From Ligustrum vulgare (lineage: Eukaryota; Streptophyta; Magnoliopsida; Lamiales; Oleaceae): a stretch of DNA of 64,000 nucleotides. The notes beneath the pieces were generated by a model that searched no databases, had not been told where the DNA came from, and worked only from the letters and a program-made list of their open reading frames with translations. The position numbers and the translations under genes are program-made. How positions within the stretch are numbered: position 1 is the first letter of the stretch; each line of letters starts with the position of its first letter. Shown here piece by piece: positions 46,586-56,760 of the stretch. The stretch spans positions 6,820,014-6,884,013 of the forward strand of contig OY743169.1 of the NCBI GenBank assembly GCA_963555705.1, given 5' to 3'.

Positions 46586-49500
46586 TCCCCCGGCAAACTG
46601 GACGGTCCTTGACGGACAAGTTTGAGTGTAAGAAGGGAATGCCGTTGTTTATGGACAGGCTTTGTAAGAAGATCAGCCGGCTGGTCGATGGAGGGAATAA
46701 AGCAAACACGGTGACTTCCAACAGCTACTTTTTCACGAACAAAATGGTAATCTAGCTCAATGTGTTTAGTGCGTGCATGGAACACTGGGTTTGAAGCCAT
46801 ATAAGTCGCACTTAGATTATCACAATGAAGTAGAATAGGAAAGTGCACATGACCTCCAAGTTCATACAATAAGAATGCTAACCAAGTTGTCTCGGCACTG
46901 GCATGGGAGAGTGCCCTATACTCAGATTCAGCACTTGAGCGAGCAATTGTTGGTTGCTTTTTGGAGCACCAAGATATTAAATTAGTACCAAGATAACACA
47001 GGTATCCAGTTGTGGATCTGCGAGTGTCGGGACAACCTGCCCAATCGGCATCTGAATATGCACTGAGATGTGTTGGTTGTTGCTGTCTACTAAAGAAAAG
47101 GCCATGAGCAAGGCTGCCTTTGATGTAGCGGAGGATTCTTTTCGCAGCCAGTAAATGTGGAGTGCGAGGTTGGCTCATGAATTGAGAGATGAAGTTGACT
47201 GCAAAGGCTATGTCTGGGCGAGTAATGGTGAGGTACTGAAGAGCACCCATAATTTCCCGGAAAGCAGTGGGATTGACAAGAATGTCACCTTCAGTGGCAG
47301 TGAGAGATGTTTTGGTCAACATGGGTGTAGCGACTGGTTTACAGAGTAGCATGCCGTGCTTGACAAGAAGATCATGGGCATATTTGAGTTGACTGATGTG
47401 AAGGCCATCATGGTGGGGAGAAACATGTAATCCAAGGAAGTAGTGCAGAGAGCCGAGGTCTTTAATGTCAAAACCCCGTCCAAGTGTATCTATAAAGGTT
47501 TGAAGTAGCTGATTGTCACTACCAGTCACCACAATATCATCAACATACAAGAGAAAGTAAATAGTGTGGATTGAATGACGAAAAATAAATAGGGAAGAAT
47601 CAGCCAAACTTTGAACAAACCCGACAGATACGAGAAAGGATGTCATTCGGTGAAACCAAGCTCGCGGAGCTTGCTTGAGGCCATAGAGAGCTTTGTTGAG
47701 TTTACAAACATGCTTTGGTCGTGACGAATCAATGAACCCCGGTGGTTGAGTCATGTAGACTTCCTCCTTGAGAAATCCATGAAGAAATGCATTTTTGAAA
47801 TCCAATTGTCGAAGAGGCCAGTTTCTGGATACAGCAAGACAGAGAACTGTACGAATTTTGGCAGGTTTGATAACTGGACTGAATGTCTCTTCATAATCTA
47901 TGCCTTGTTGCTGATGGAAGCCTTTGGCAACTAGTCGGGCTTTATGGCGTTCAATGGTTCCATCAGGATTTCGCTTGATTCTGAAAACCCATTTGCAGCC
48001 AACTGTGTTATGTTGTGGTGATGAGGGAACAAGGGTCCATGTATTGTTCTTCAAAAGAGCATTGATTTCCTCTGCCATTGCCACACGCCATACTGCCTGC
48101 TTAGAAGCCTTTGTATAACATGTTGGTTCACATTGATCAATGACAGTAGTAAGTGCTTGAGGAATAGGATGCTTTATAGAATTATTGGAATGATCCTGTC
48201 GAGAAATAGTCCCGTCCCGGAGCCGAGTTGTCATTGGATGTCGAGACCCGATTGGAGTTGGAACTAATGGAGGTGGCGGGGGAGAAGGCACCATTGGAGA
48301 CTTGGTAAGATGTTGCTGGGAGGGGCTTGCGACAGGAGGAGGCATGGAATCTGTTGGAGTTGGAGCAGGTGGGGCAGTGCGATGCCGGTACTGAATAAGA
48401 GGAGTGGTAGTAGAGGTTGACGTTGTTGGAGCAGTCACAATGACAGGGGCTGGTTTTGAGGAAATTGGGCTCTGTATAGGTTCAATTTCTGGCATGAAGT
48501 GAGGGGAATTGGATGGTTCTAGCTGTTGGGGTGCGGATGTAGATGTTGAGGAGATTTGTGGTGGGCTTTGTGGAGTTGGGCCTGTGGACCGATATTCACT
48601 GACTGGGGTTATGGAAAATGAAGCTGGACTTGGCGGGGATGTAAATTCCACCGGATCTTGTTGTGATACCTGCAAGTTCTTATAAGGAAAAGAAGTTTCA
48701 TTAAAAATAACATGCCTGGACACATAAAGACGACCGGAGGTGGGATCTAGACAACGATAGCCTTTGTGTTGGGGACTATATCCTAGGAAGACACATTCTA
48801 TACTAGGACTCGATAATTTGTTGGAAACATAAGGACCAAGATAGGGAAAGCAAGAGCAACCAAAGACTCGAAGAGACGAATAAGAAGGAGGACTACCATA
48901 GAGGTGTTGGTGAGTAGTGTCCCAATTTAGGACAGATGTAGGAAGAAGATTGATGATGTAAATAGAGGTCAGTACGGCTTCGACCCAAAGCTTATGTGGA
49001 GAACTAGAGGTGAGAAGGAGATTGCGGGCCATGGTGGCAATATGACGATGTTTTCTTTCGGCAAGTCCATTTTGTTGTGGGGTATGTGGGCAAGAAAATC
49101 TTTGTTGAATACCCATAGTGTTGCAGTATTGAGTGAATGCATGATTAACATATTCAGTTCCATTATCACTTTGAAGAAATTTGATGGTGGTGCCAAAAAG
49201 ATTCTGAATTTTTGCAACCCATTTTTGAAAGTGTGTTAGTACTTCATTTTTGCGATGCATTGGATTAATCCATGTGTAACGAGAATATTCATCCGTAAAA
49301 AGTACATAATATTTGAAGCCACAAGTAGATGAAGTGGATGATGACCATACATCACTATGAATTATTACAAATGGTGAATTAACAGACTCTTTATTTGAAT
49401 GGAAAGGTAGTTTGTGGGACTTGTTGAGAGCACATTCATTACAAAAACCACGAAAAGAAAGTTTGAAACCAATAGAATGACTTAAACGAGACAAGACATG

Positions 49501-50128
49501 AGATGAAGGATGACCAAGACGGTTGTGCCATATTGATGATTGGATAGCGGCAAGAGCTTGTGGAGTGGAGGAAGTGTTGGACAATTGTATGGGGTATAGC
49601 CCATCTTTACAGGGGCCCTGAAACATTAAGCGACCGGTGAGTGAGCAATATATTTGATAAAAATTGGGAGTAAAGAGAAAGATGACACTATTATCTTTAG
49701 TAAAGCGGGCAACCGACAATAGATTTTTGCGAATCGAAGGCATACGAAAGACATTTTGTAGAGAGAATTGATAAGAACCAAGAGAAATTGGTAGTGTACC
49801 GGTATGGGAAATGGGAATGGAGTCCCCGTTTCCCATAAAGACATTATGTGGGCCACCATATTTTTTAGCATTGTTGACGGGCATCGTGGTCATATGATGG
49901 GTTGCGCCGGTATCCGGGTACCAATTTGGATCAGTAGTAAAATGGGCTCCAGCAAAGGGTGCAAGTGTTGTTGGGCTGGTGAAGCGATGGGGGCATTGAT
50001 TCAACCCATGATTGTTTATATGACAATTTGAGCACCAGTTAGGGCCTGGCCCAAGAATTCCATTGTATTGTGGTGAACGTGAGCCCCAGCTAGGAGATGA
50101 AAATGGGCCAAAAGAGAAAATATTGTCA
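46302..50128 (-). mobile_element. 5'-truncated Ty1/copia element (copia-3)
   Basis: The minus strand keeps the end of gag, protease, integrase, reverse transcriptase, RNase H, a purine tract and a 3' LTR. The 5' LTR, primer site and first part of gag are gone. The truncation point at about 50128 abuts an AHP-derived fragment. The polyprotein frame has no internal stop, so the truncation is probably recent. The outer (left) LTR boundary is not certain. Confidence 0.82.
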
Positions 50129-50175
50129 TCAAGCTCTTGCACGCTATTACAGATGTCTGGGGATGTTCCAGCCAA
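46489..50175 (-). CDS. copia polyprotein, 5'-truncated, fused to antisense AHP sequence
   Basis: One open frame of 1228 codons. Domain order: CCHC knuckle CSNCHINNHGLNQC (about residue 40), protease DTGATHHM, pre-integrase WHNRLGHPSS with CNECALNKSHK, integrase (HSDVW, QSDNGTEYV, NGLAERKHR), reverse transcriptase with YVDDIVV, and RNase H (YSDADWAG, SSAESEYRAL). All hallmark catalytic residues I can check are present. The first 15 or so codons are not retroviral: they are the antisense of an AHP exon, so the ATG at 50175 is acquired and gag is missing. The last 30 or so codons run into the LTR, which is common for copia elements. Autonomous movement is unlikely without the 5' LTR and gag. Confidence 0.88.
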   Translation of the reverse strand: MAGTSPDICNSVQELDDNIFSFGPFSSPSWGSRSPQYNGILGPGPNWCSNCHINNHGLNQCPHRFTSPTTLAPFAGAHFTTDPNWYPDTGATHHMTTMPVNNAKKYGGPHNVFMGNGDSIPISHTGTLPISLGSYQFSLQNVFRMPSIRKNLLSVARFTKDNSVIFLFTPNFYQIYCSLTGRLMFQGPCKDGLYPIQLSNTSSTPQALAAIQSSIWHNRLGHPSSHVLSRLSHSIGFKLSFRGFCNECALNKSHKLPFHSNKESVNSPFVIIHSDVWSSSTSSTCGFKYYVLFTDEYSRYTWINPMHRKNEVLTHFQKWVAKIQNLFGTTIKFLQSDNGTEYVNHAFTQYCNTMGIQQRFSCPHTPQQNGLAERKHRHIATMARNLLLTSSSPHKLWVEAVLTSIYIINLLPTSVLNWDTTHQHLYGSPPSYSSLRVFGCSCFPYLGPYVSNKLSSPSIECVFLGYSPQHKGYRCLDPTSGRLYVSRHVIFNETSFPYKNLQVSQQDPVEFTSPPSPASFSITPVSEYRSTGPTPQSPPQISSTSTSAPQQLEPSNSPHFMPEIEPIQSPISSKPAPVIVTAPTTSTSTTTPLIQYRHRTAPPAPTPTDSMPPPVASPSQQHLTKSPMVPSPPPPPLVPTPIGSRHPMTTRLRDGTISRQDHSNNSIKHPIPQALTTVIDQCEPTCYTKASKQAVWRVAMAEEINALLKNNTWTLVPSSPQHNTVGCKWVFRIKRNPDGTIERHKARLVAKGFHQQQGIDYEETFSPVIKPAKIRTVLCLAVSRNWPLRQLDFKNAFLHGFLKEEVYMTQPPGFIDSSRPKHVCKLNKALYGLKQAPRAWFHRMTSFLVSVGFVQSLADSSLFIFRHSIHTIYFLLYVDDIVVTGSDNQLLQTFIDTLGRGFDIKDLGSLHYFLGLHVSPHHDGLHISQLKYAHDLLVKHGMLLCKPVATPMLTKTSLTATEGDILVNPTAFREIMGALQYLTITRPDIAFAVNFISQFMSQPRTPHLLAAKRILRYIKGSLAHGLFFSRQQQPTHLSAYSDADWAGCPDTRRSTTGYLCYLGTNLISWCSKKQPTIARSSAESEYRALSHASAETTWLAFLLYELGGHVHFPILLHCDNLSATYMASNPVFHARTKHIELDYHFVREKVAVGSHRVCFIPSIDQPADLLTKPVHKQRHSLLTLKLVRQGPSSLPGDVKQNQSIPRVTPQSQPAQQSQLAPAPQSQPV

Positions 50176-50224
50176 ACAAGAGAATACAACTCTCAGGAGG
50201 AAGCTCGTGAGTTATTTTGCTCAG
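50129..50224 (+). pseudogene. AHP exon 5 fragment (duplicate copy)
   Basis: From TCTTGCACGCTATTACAG onward the sequence matches intron 4 and exon 5 of the intact AHP gene: acceptor at 50152, then CATTCCAGC- and ACTCTCAGGAGGAAGCTCGT-like coding, ending TTTTGCTCAG. Indels and a premature GTGA disturb the reading frame. Exons 1-4 are absent, replaced by copia-3. It lies in the same orientation and order relative to the CDK pseudogene as the intact AHP does to CDKA. Confidence 0.8.
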
Positions 50225-50729
50225 AGTTGTTGACATCGAGAATGATGATGAATACATCAGCCAAAGGAATGCCAAAGAATAGAGGCTGGTTTTACTTATA
50301 TCAGCACGATGTTAACGAAATTTTCAAATAGGGAAGGGGAAAAAATGATAGTCACACAAAAATGGAGTTTGAAAAATTAAATTTCGGGCAACAGAGAATT
50401 CCATAGTTAGTTGATGTGCCAGTAACATTTCTACACAATTGCATCAAGGAGAACCAAGATTGGGTTTGTGGGGTGGGGTGGGGTGGGGGAGAGAATGCCA
50501 CCCGTAGAGCACAGAGAAAAACCCAAACTAACAATTTCAACGAAATCTTTCAATTTATCATTTTACAATATTCAACACTATTTATTCCTTTATCCATAGG
50601 GTACATTGAATATACAAAAATGGTTATAAAAAGTGTCTTTTATTTATGTGTTTCTAACAATTACTATCTATCTTGCATAACTGGTGCTACATACCTATAT
50701 ACATATGCACTGAGATCAATGGAACTGAA
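50225..50729. other. duplicated intergenic segment between AHP and CDK copies
   Basis: It is partly alignable to 37370-38080, for example TTCGGGCAACAGAGAATTCC and the run TGCTACATACCTATATACAT. A short GGGGTG run occurs at about 50468. Confidence 0.6.
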
Positions 50730-52463
50730 TCAGGAGATGAGTTCAATGTCCTTGAAATATTCATGCTCCAAAGCACTTCCAGGGGAGATTCTTTTTATAG
50801 GATCCAAGCACAACATTTTCTGTAATAGTAACATAACAGTGAACCTACAATTTGGAAATCAATTCTTTTTTTGGAAAAATTGCAATGTGAAGGTAAATGC
50901 AGAATAAAATTATCCAACAGTATATTTAGCTGTAGTTTCAAGTATTAAGCATGCTAAAACAATCCGATTTTCAAGATTAAGAGGGGCAAAGAAACAAAGT
51001 AGCCTTCAAAACCAAAAGAATTTATAAAGATCATAATCTGTAATTTTCTTGACAGCCCTGAATTCAGAATCTAAACTAATTTCGTATTTTTATACTACAT
51101 GCTAACACAGAAACGAACTTACACCAAGGAGGTCAAGCCCAGCTGCATCAAGATTTGGAACCACAGTAGCAAGGTCCTTTAGATAGAGTATTCACAGTTA
51201 AAGCTTGTATCTCTTGGGAAAATCATTCAAGAAGATTAACAAAAAGAAAAGAAAAGAAAAAATTTGAAATTGAGGCCAAGGCCAACCTTAGGAAGCCATT
51301 TTGGAAATTTATGTATTAAACCAGTCAGAGCTGTGACTCCGGGCCATGTATCTTCATTTGGGGTTCCCATAACACTTCAGTATAACATGAAGAAATATGA
51401 AACGAATAATTAATAGTATGAATTAAAATATTAAATATGCATGTGATGAAGCAATCAATTTTGCTGAAATCTATTAACTTATTTTGAAAAATTAACTAGT
51501 ACATTTTAAGAAATCGTGCATGTTTGATGCGAGATAGACATGTAAAATAATTAAATTGCTCACCCTAATACTGTAAATGGGTGCATAGTAACTTATCAGA
51601 TTACAACGTAGGAAAAGTAGGGTAATCTAACGCAGCCAAGAGAACAAATCTGAATGCACTTTTATAAGCATTTCCTACTAAAAACACCACCAAGATTCTG
51701 AGTCCATAAAGAAATACAAATAACAAGCTTATGAAGTTGCTTGACATGATCTCAAAATAAGAGATGTGTATCATTGCTTGGATAAACTGTGGCACCTGAA
51801 AATCATGCCGATTTGCTTAATCTCAGTATCCCCAGGAAACAAAGGCTCCTGGTTCACCATCTCAGCAATATACAACTGACTGACCAAACATCAACAGGAG
51901 TAGAATAATTCTGTGATCCAAGTAGTATTTCTGGGGCCCTGTACGATTGAGTAACCGTCTGGAAAAGAATATCAGTTGTAGGAAAATGAAAAATGTAGAT
52001 ATCAAGTGAAGAGTTCCTTAGAAACTTTTATTTGAGAGATGAAGATTACAGAAACATCTGCAAAATTTAAAATGTCAAAATCACAATAATGATTTGGGAG
52101 CACAAGATCTGAGGAATTTCTTTTCTTTGAAACTTCAGGATATAAATCAACAAAACTCAATTTACTTATCTCTTGAACCTCATTCACATGACACATGTAT
52201 AATTGAAACCAGCCCACCCCCACTGCATCTGCAAGCCTCCTTTGCACATATCAATTACATCAACAAATAAAGTGGTAAAAAAAAAGAGTGAAGGAAGTTT
52301 TATGCTCAAACACAACGGAGTTGTTACCTTCTAACTGAAACGGAAAAAAAGTTAAACATTCATCAACCCACAATTCTCAACAGACAATGAACTTAATTTT
52401 GAATTATCATTTTCATAAACCTCCGGTCTAGAGAAAGAGGACACTCACTTTAACCAGGCCAGG

Positions 52464-52710
52464 TGTTGGCTGTTAGGAGTTTGTAGTTCTTTTCTGATTT
52501 CTTAAGTTTGTTAAATAAAGCCCTATTCCTTGGGGACTTGCAGATAGGATTTAGATTTGTTTCTTCCAACTAGCCACCACGTTATAAGCCAAGATAAACG
52601 TGGTTTCTGTTACTGTAAGGCTATGAAGCCAGCTGCTTGTTTTTAATTCAATAAGTTTTTCTCTCCCAGCAAAACCAGTTTTCAGTGTAATACTATTTTT
52701 GTGCTTAACA
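52464..52710 (+). repeat. 5' LTR of copia-4
   Basis: It starts TGTTGGCTGTTAGG and ends GTGCTTAACA, 247 bp. The start interrupts CDK exon 3 exactly and the end is two bases before the primer site. Confidence 0.88.
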
Positions 52711-52712
52711 AT

Positions 52713-52724
52713 TGGTATCAGAGC
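52713..52724 (+). promoter_or_regulatory. primer-binding site (initiator tRNA-Met) of copia-4
   Basis: TGGTATCAGAGC, immediately inside the LTR. Confidence 0.9.
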
Positions 52725-52821
52725 TTCATCACAGGGGCCTGATTGTGAGTGTGCATGAGGAAAGTCTTGAGTGTGTGGAAAGAAGCTGCAAATTTCTTTC
52801 AGAGTGAAAGAGCCGAGAGCA

Positions 52822-54369
52822 ATGGAAGAGAGCAGTAATGGTCGATTTGTGCAAGCTGCTATCCCCAAATTCGATGGTCACTATGAACACTGGGCAAAGT
52901 GATGGAGAATTTCCTTCGTTCGAGAGAATATTGGTGTATTATAGAAGAAGTAATCATTACAGTGGCAGATGGAGCAGTACCTACAATGCCTATAGAGGCA
53001 CAACTCAAATCGATCAAGGAGAAAAAATTGAAGGATTTAAAGGCAAAGAATTACATTTATCAAGCCATTGATTGAGACATTCTGGAAACAATCCTCAAGA
53101 CCGACACGGCCAAACAGATTTGGGATTCAATAGAGCAGAAATTCCAAGGTTCAACACGGGTCAAGAGAGCATAGTTGCAGGCCTTTCGTAGAGACTTTGA
53201 AGTGCTCAAAATGGAGGGAGAGACTGTTAATGCTTTTTTTCGCACGTACTCTAACCATAGCCAACAAAATGAAGGCCTGTGGTGAGAGTATGCGTGAAAA
53301 TGTCATTACAAAGAAGATTTTGAGATCCATGGTTTCGAAGTTTGATTATGTAGTGTGCTCGATTGAGGAATCCAACAACTTGGAAACAATGGAAATCGAT
53401 GTGTTGCAGAGCAGTCTCCTTGTCCATGAACAAAGAATGAGAGGCCATGTAGAAGAGGAGCAGGTATTGCAGGTCACTCGGGAGGATAGAGCAGGAAGAG
53501 GAAGAGGTAGAGCCTTTTTTAGAGAAAGCCGAGGCAGAGGCAGAGGGAGAGGGAGACAGTCCTTCAACAAAGCTATTATTGAATGCTTCAAGTGTCACAA
53601 GTTGGGACACTATCAGTATGAGTGTCCTGATTGGGAGGAAAAGGCAAACTATGCTGATGCTGAATTGAATAAAGAAGAGGAACTTCTGCTAATGTCATAT
53701 GTCGATCTCAAACAATTCAAGAGAGAAGAAGTATGGTTTCTAGACTCGGGTGGTAGCAACCACATGAGTGGAAACAAGGAGTGGTTTTCAGAGCTGGATG
53801 AAAGCTTTAGTCATACCATGAAGCTTGGCAACAACACTAGAATGTATGTGGTCGGAAAAGGCAGTGTTCGTCTACGAATAAATGGATTTGCTCAGGTAAT
53901 TTCAGATGTTTATTACATTCCTGAGCTTAAGAACAATTTATTAAGTATAGGGCAGCTTCAAGAAAAAGGTCTAGCTATTTTGATTCAACATCGAAAGTGT
54001 AAAGTCTATCACCCCAGGGGAGGATTAATTATGGAAACAGATATAAGTGGAAATAGAATGTTCTTCTTGTTTGCTACTATGGTATCGAAAACTTCTACAT
54101 GTTTTCAGACCGTGTCAGAGAATGAGTCTCATCTTTGGCTCTGTCGATTCGACCATTTAAGCTACAAAGGACTAAGGAGACTTTCTTTTAAGAAGATGGC
54201 AAATGGACTGCCCTGTCTCAAGACTCCGAAGAAACTATGCTCAGATTGCCTGGCCGGGAAAAAAAAACACAGAGACTCTATGCCGAAAAGAAGTTTGTGG
54301 AGAGCATCAAAACAGCTTCAACTCGTGCACGCAGACATGTGGAACTATCAAACCAACTTCAAACAGTGA
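52822..54369 (+). pseudogene. copia-4 gag, protease and pre-integrase, frameshifted
   Basis: The gag starts at ATG 52822 (MEESSNGRFVQAAIPKFDGH) but changes frame several times before 53200. From 53197 a frame of 390 codons is open: the second half of gag, a Gly-Arg-rich stretch, the knuckle CFKCHKLGHYQYEC, protease with FLDSGGSNHMSG (DSGG where DSGA/C is usual), and a pre-integrase region (LWLCRFDHLSYKGL, CSDCLAGKKK). The frame ends at 54369 within the first integrase motif because of an indel. A functional polyprotein cannot be made. Confidence 0.82.
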
Positions 54370-54770
54370 CAAGAGGTATATCTTAAGTTTTATCGATGAT
54401 TTTACTCGTGAAACTTGGATTTACTTCATACATGAAAAGTCAGAGGCCTTTACCATGTTTTAAGCTACAAAGGACTAAGGACACTTTCTTTTAAGAAGAT
54501 GGTGAGTGGACTACCCTGTCTCAAGACTCCGAAGAAACTATGCTCAGATTGCCTGGCCGGGAAAAAAAAAAAAAACACAGAGACTCTATGCCAAAAAGAA
54601 GTTTCTGGAGAGCATCAAAACAGCTTCAACTCGTGCACGCAGACATACATGGGACTATCAAACCAGCTTCAAACAGTGACAAGAGGTATATCTTAAGTTT
54701 TATCGATGATTTTACTCGTAAAACTTGGATTTACTTCATACATGAAAAGTCAAAGGCCTTTACCATGTTT
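54161..54770. repeat. 303-bp tandem duplication inside copia-4 integrase
   Basis: GCTACAAAGGACTAAGG begins at 54161 and at 54464. The two units are nearly identical, including the CCTGGCCGGGAAAAAAAA stretch, whose A run differs in length, and the closing CCTTTACCATGTTT. Confidence 0.93.
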
Positions 54771-55526
54771 AAAGTTTTTAAAGCCATGTTGAAAAGGAAG
54801 TTGGTGCATATATTACATGCCTGAGAACAAATAAAGGTGGTGAGTTCACCTCAAATGAGTTTGGAGAATTTTGCAAGGCTTGAGGCATAAGGAGACAACT
54901 AACCGCAGCCTACACTCCTCAGCAAAACGGAGTTGCTGAGAGGAAGAACAGGACAATAATGAATATGGTACCTTCTATGTTGGTTGAGAAGAAGGTTCAT
55001 AAGGCGTTCTGGCCCCAAGCTGTAAAATGGAGTGTGCATGTTCTCAATAGGTGTCCTACTGCAGCAGTGCAAAATAAAACTCCAGAGGAAGCATGGAGCG
55101 GTGTGAAGCCAACAATGGAGTATTTTTCGAATTTTCGGGTGCGTGGCTCATGTTCATATACCAGATCAGAAAAGAAACAAGTTGGATGACAAGAGCAAGA
55201 AGTGTGTTTTGTTGGGAGTAAGTGATGAATCGAAGTCCTATAGATTGTTTGATCCGATTTCCAAGAAATTCATCATCAGCAAGGATGTGGTGTTTGAAGA
55301 AGAAGAAAATTGGGATTGGGGCAGAAGTGAAGAAGAGTGAAAGCTGGATGTTTTAGAATGGGAAGACGATGAAGGTAAGAGTGACACCGAATAAGAGGTA
55401 GAGGACAATTAAGAAGAGAACAATGGTGCTGATTCAAGAAGCCCAAGTGACTCACCTCCTAATGAGCCACATGAGGATGTTCAAGAAGCTCCAATTGAAG
55501 GGAGGGTTAGAAGGGCACCATTTTGG
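54771..55526 (+). pseudogene. copia-4 integrase remainder, frameshifted
   Basis: Integrase motifs continue across frames: RTNKGGEFTSNEF (where RTDNGGEF is usual), TPQQNGVAERKNRT, then FWPQAVKWSVHVLNRCPT and a C-terminal SKKCVLLGVSDESKSYRLFD. At least one frame change near 55170 and TGA/TAA codons near 55340-55400 break it. The Asp of the second acidic motif is replaced by Lys. Confidence 0.72.
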
Positions 55527-56246
55527 ATGGCTGATTATGAAACTGGTGAAAGTTTGTCAGATGAAAATGTTCTGAATGCAATGATATTAACAGAGGATGA
55601 TCCACTTACATTTGAGGAGGCTGTCAAGTGCAAGAAATGGAGGGATACAATGGTGGCAGAAATTGAATCGATGGAAAAGAACAAGACTTGGGAGCTGACT
55701 GACTTACCGAATGGAGTGAAGCCAATTGGAGTTAAGTGGGTTTTCAAAACCAAACTTAACGAAAATGGAGAGATAGACAAATATAAAGCAAGGTTAGTGG
55801 CGAAAGGGTATGCACACCAATATGAAGTGGGTTACACCAAAGTGTTCGCTCCGGTGGCCAGACTTGACACCATTCGTTTGATACTTGCTATGGCAGCTCA
55901 ACATAGTTGGGATGTTCTTCAGTTGGACGTAAAGAGCGCATTTCTTCATGGTGAGCTCAATGAAAATGTTTTTGTCCAACAGCCTATTGGATATGTGAAG
56001 AAAGGTGAAGAGGGAAAAGTTTACAAATTGAAGAAAGCGTTGTATGGACTTAAGCAGGCGCCAAGTGCATGGTACAACAAGATAGAGGCTTACTTTGCCC
56101 GAGAGGGTTTCAAAAGATGTTTTTGTGAACACACACTATTTACAAAGTCAAAAGAGGGAGGTAAGATTTTAATAGTATGTCTTTATGTTGATGATTTAAT
56201 ACGGGAAATGATGGAAGCATGTGTGATGAGTTTAAGAACTCAGTGA
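55527..56246 (+). pseudogene. copia-4 reverse transcriptase, truncated
   Basis: An open stretch of about 225 codons of copia reverse transcriptase: WVFKTKLNENGEIDKYKARL, VAKGY, FAPVARLDTIR, QLDVKSAFLHG, ALYGLKQAPSAWY and the catalytic YVDD in CLYVDDLI. A frameshift follows directly, and the element ends about 75 bp further on. RNase H is missing. Confidence 0.85.
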
Positions 56247-56760
56247 TGTTGGAATTTGATATGACTGACTTGGGGAGAATGAGGTACTTTCTCGAATTTA
56301 CTTGAACAAAGAGAAAACAACTAACGAATTTACTTAACATCTAATCTAATCACATAATAACAAAAAAAAATGTTCGGTTACAGAAACAGTTCAAACAACA
56401 GGATATTAAAGCTCGTGCAGCTTCGCATTTAATAATTCTCACTTAAGCAAAGATTAAACAGCTGATGAATTTACTTAACTAGTATCAAATCAAACCAAAA
56501 AAAAAAAAAATCGACCACAAACTATTCATACATTGATACGCATTGTCATGCATATTATTGCGCAAAAGTGACGGTAGTGACTAGTGACTAGTGAGTACCA
56601 GAGATCGATGAAGGAGTAAGATATAGACTTGAGTTTTTGATGAGAAAACAAATAAATGAGCGAGCTTTTATACACGCGTTTTAACGCAGGTTTAAATGGA
56701 ATGTGGCGTCACCTTTTTTTGTCTCTCAACTCTAATTGGGATTTCATATTCGAAACAATA

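Larger units (their letters stand above)
52464..56295 (+). mobile_element. 3'-truncated Ty1/copia element (copia-4) in CDK pseudo-exon 3
   Basis: Plus strand order: 5' LTR, tRNA-Met primer site, gag, CCHC knuckle, protease, integrase, reverse transcriptase. It ends in the middle of the polymerase, just after DMTDLGRMRYFL, where CDK pseudogene intron sequence resumes. RNase H and the 3' LTR are gone together with the CDK exons that should follow. Several frameshifts and a 303-bp internal duplication show decay. Confidence 0.87.
50730..56720 (-). pseudogene. CDKA pseudogene (duplicate of the 38.1-42.8 kb gene)
   Basis: Minus-strand exon equivalents are 50730-50819 ([11 protein letters not shown]...[11 protein letters not shown]), 51123-51176 ([18 protein letters not shown]), 51287-51374 ([16 protein letters not shown]), 51796-51958 ([11 protein letters not shown]) and 52449-52463, the end of exon 3. 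Exon 4, which encodes HRDLKPQN and DFG, is deleted: sequence from both of its intron flanks meets near 52050. Exon 5 has a one-base deletion and WYRAPE reads SYRAPE. Exons 1, 2 and most of 3 are replaced by copia-4. Promoter and 5' UTR-like sequence returns at about 56296-56720, with a TATA box at 56665-56673. It cannot encode a kinase. Confidence 0.9.

Noticed and set aside
47000..49240. Plus-strand frames of 60-80 codons
   Set aside because: They are antisense to an intact copia polyprotein with clear motifs and need no separate explanation.
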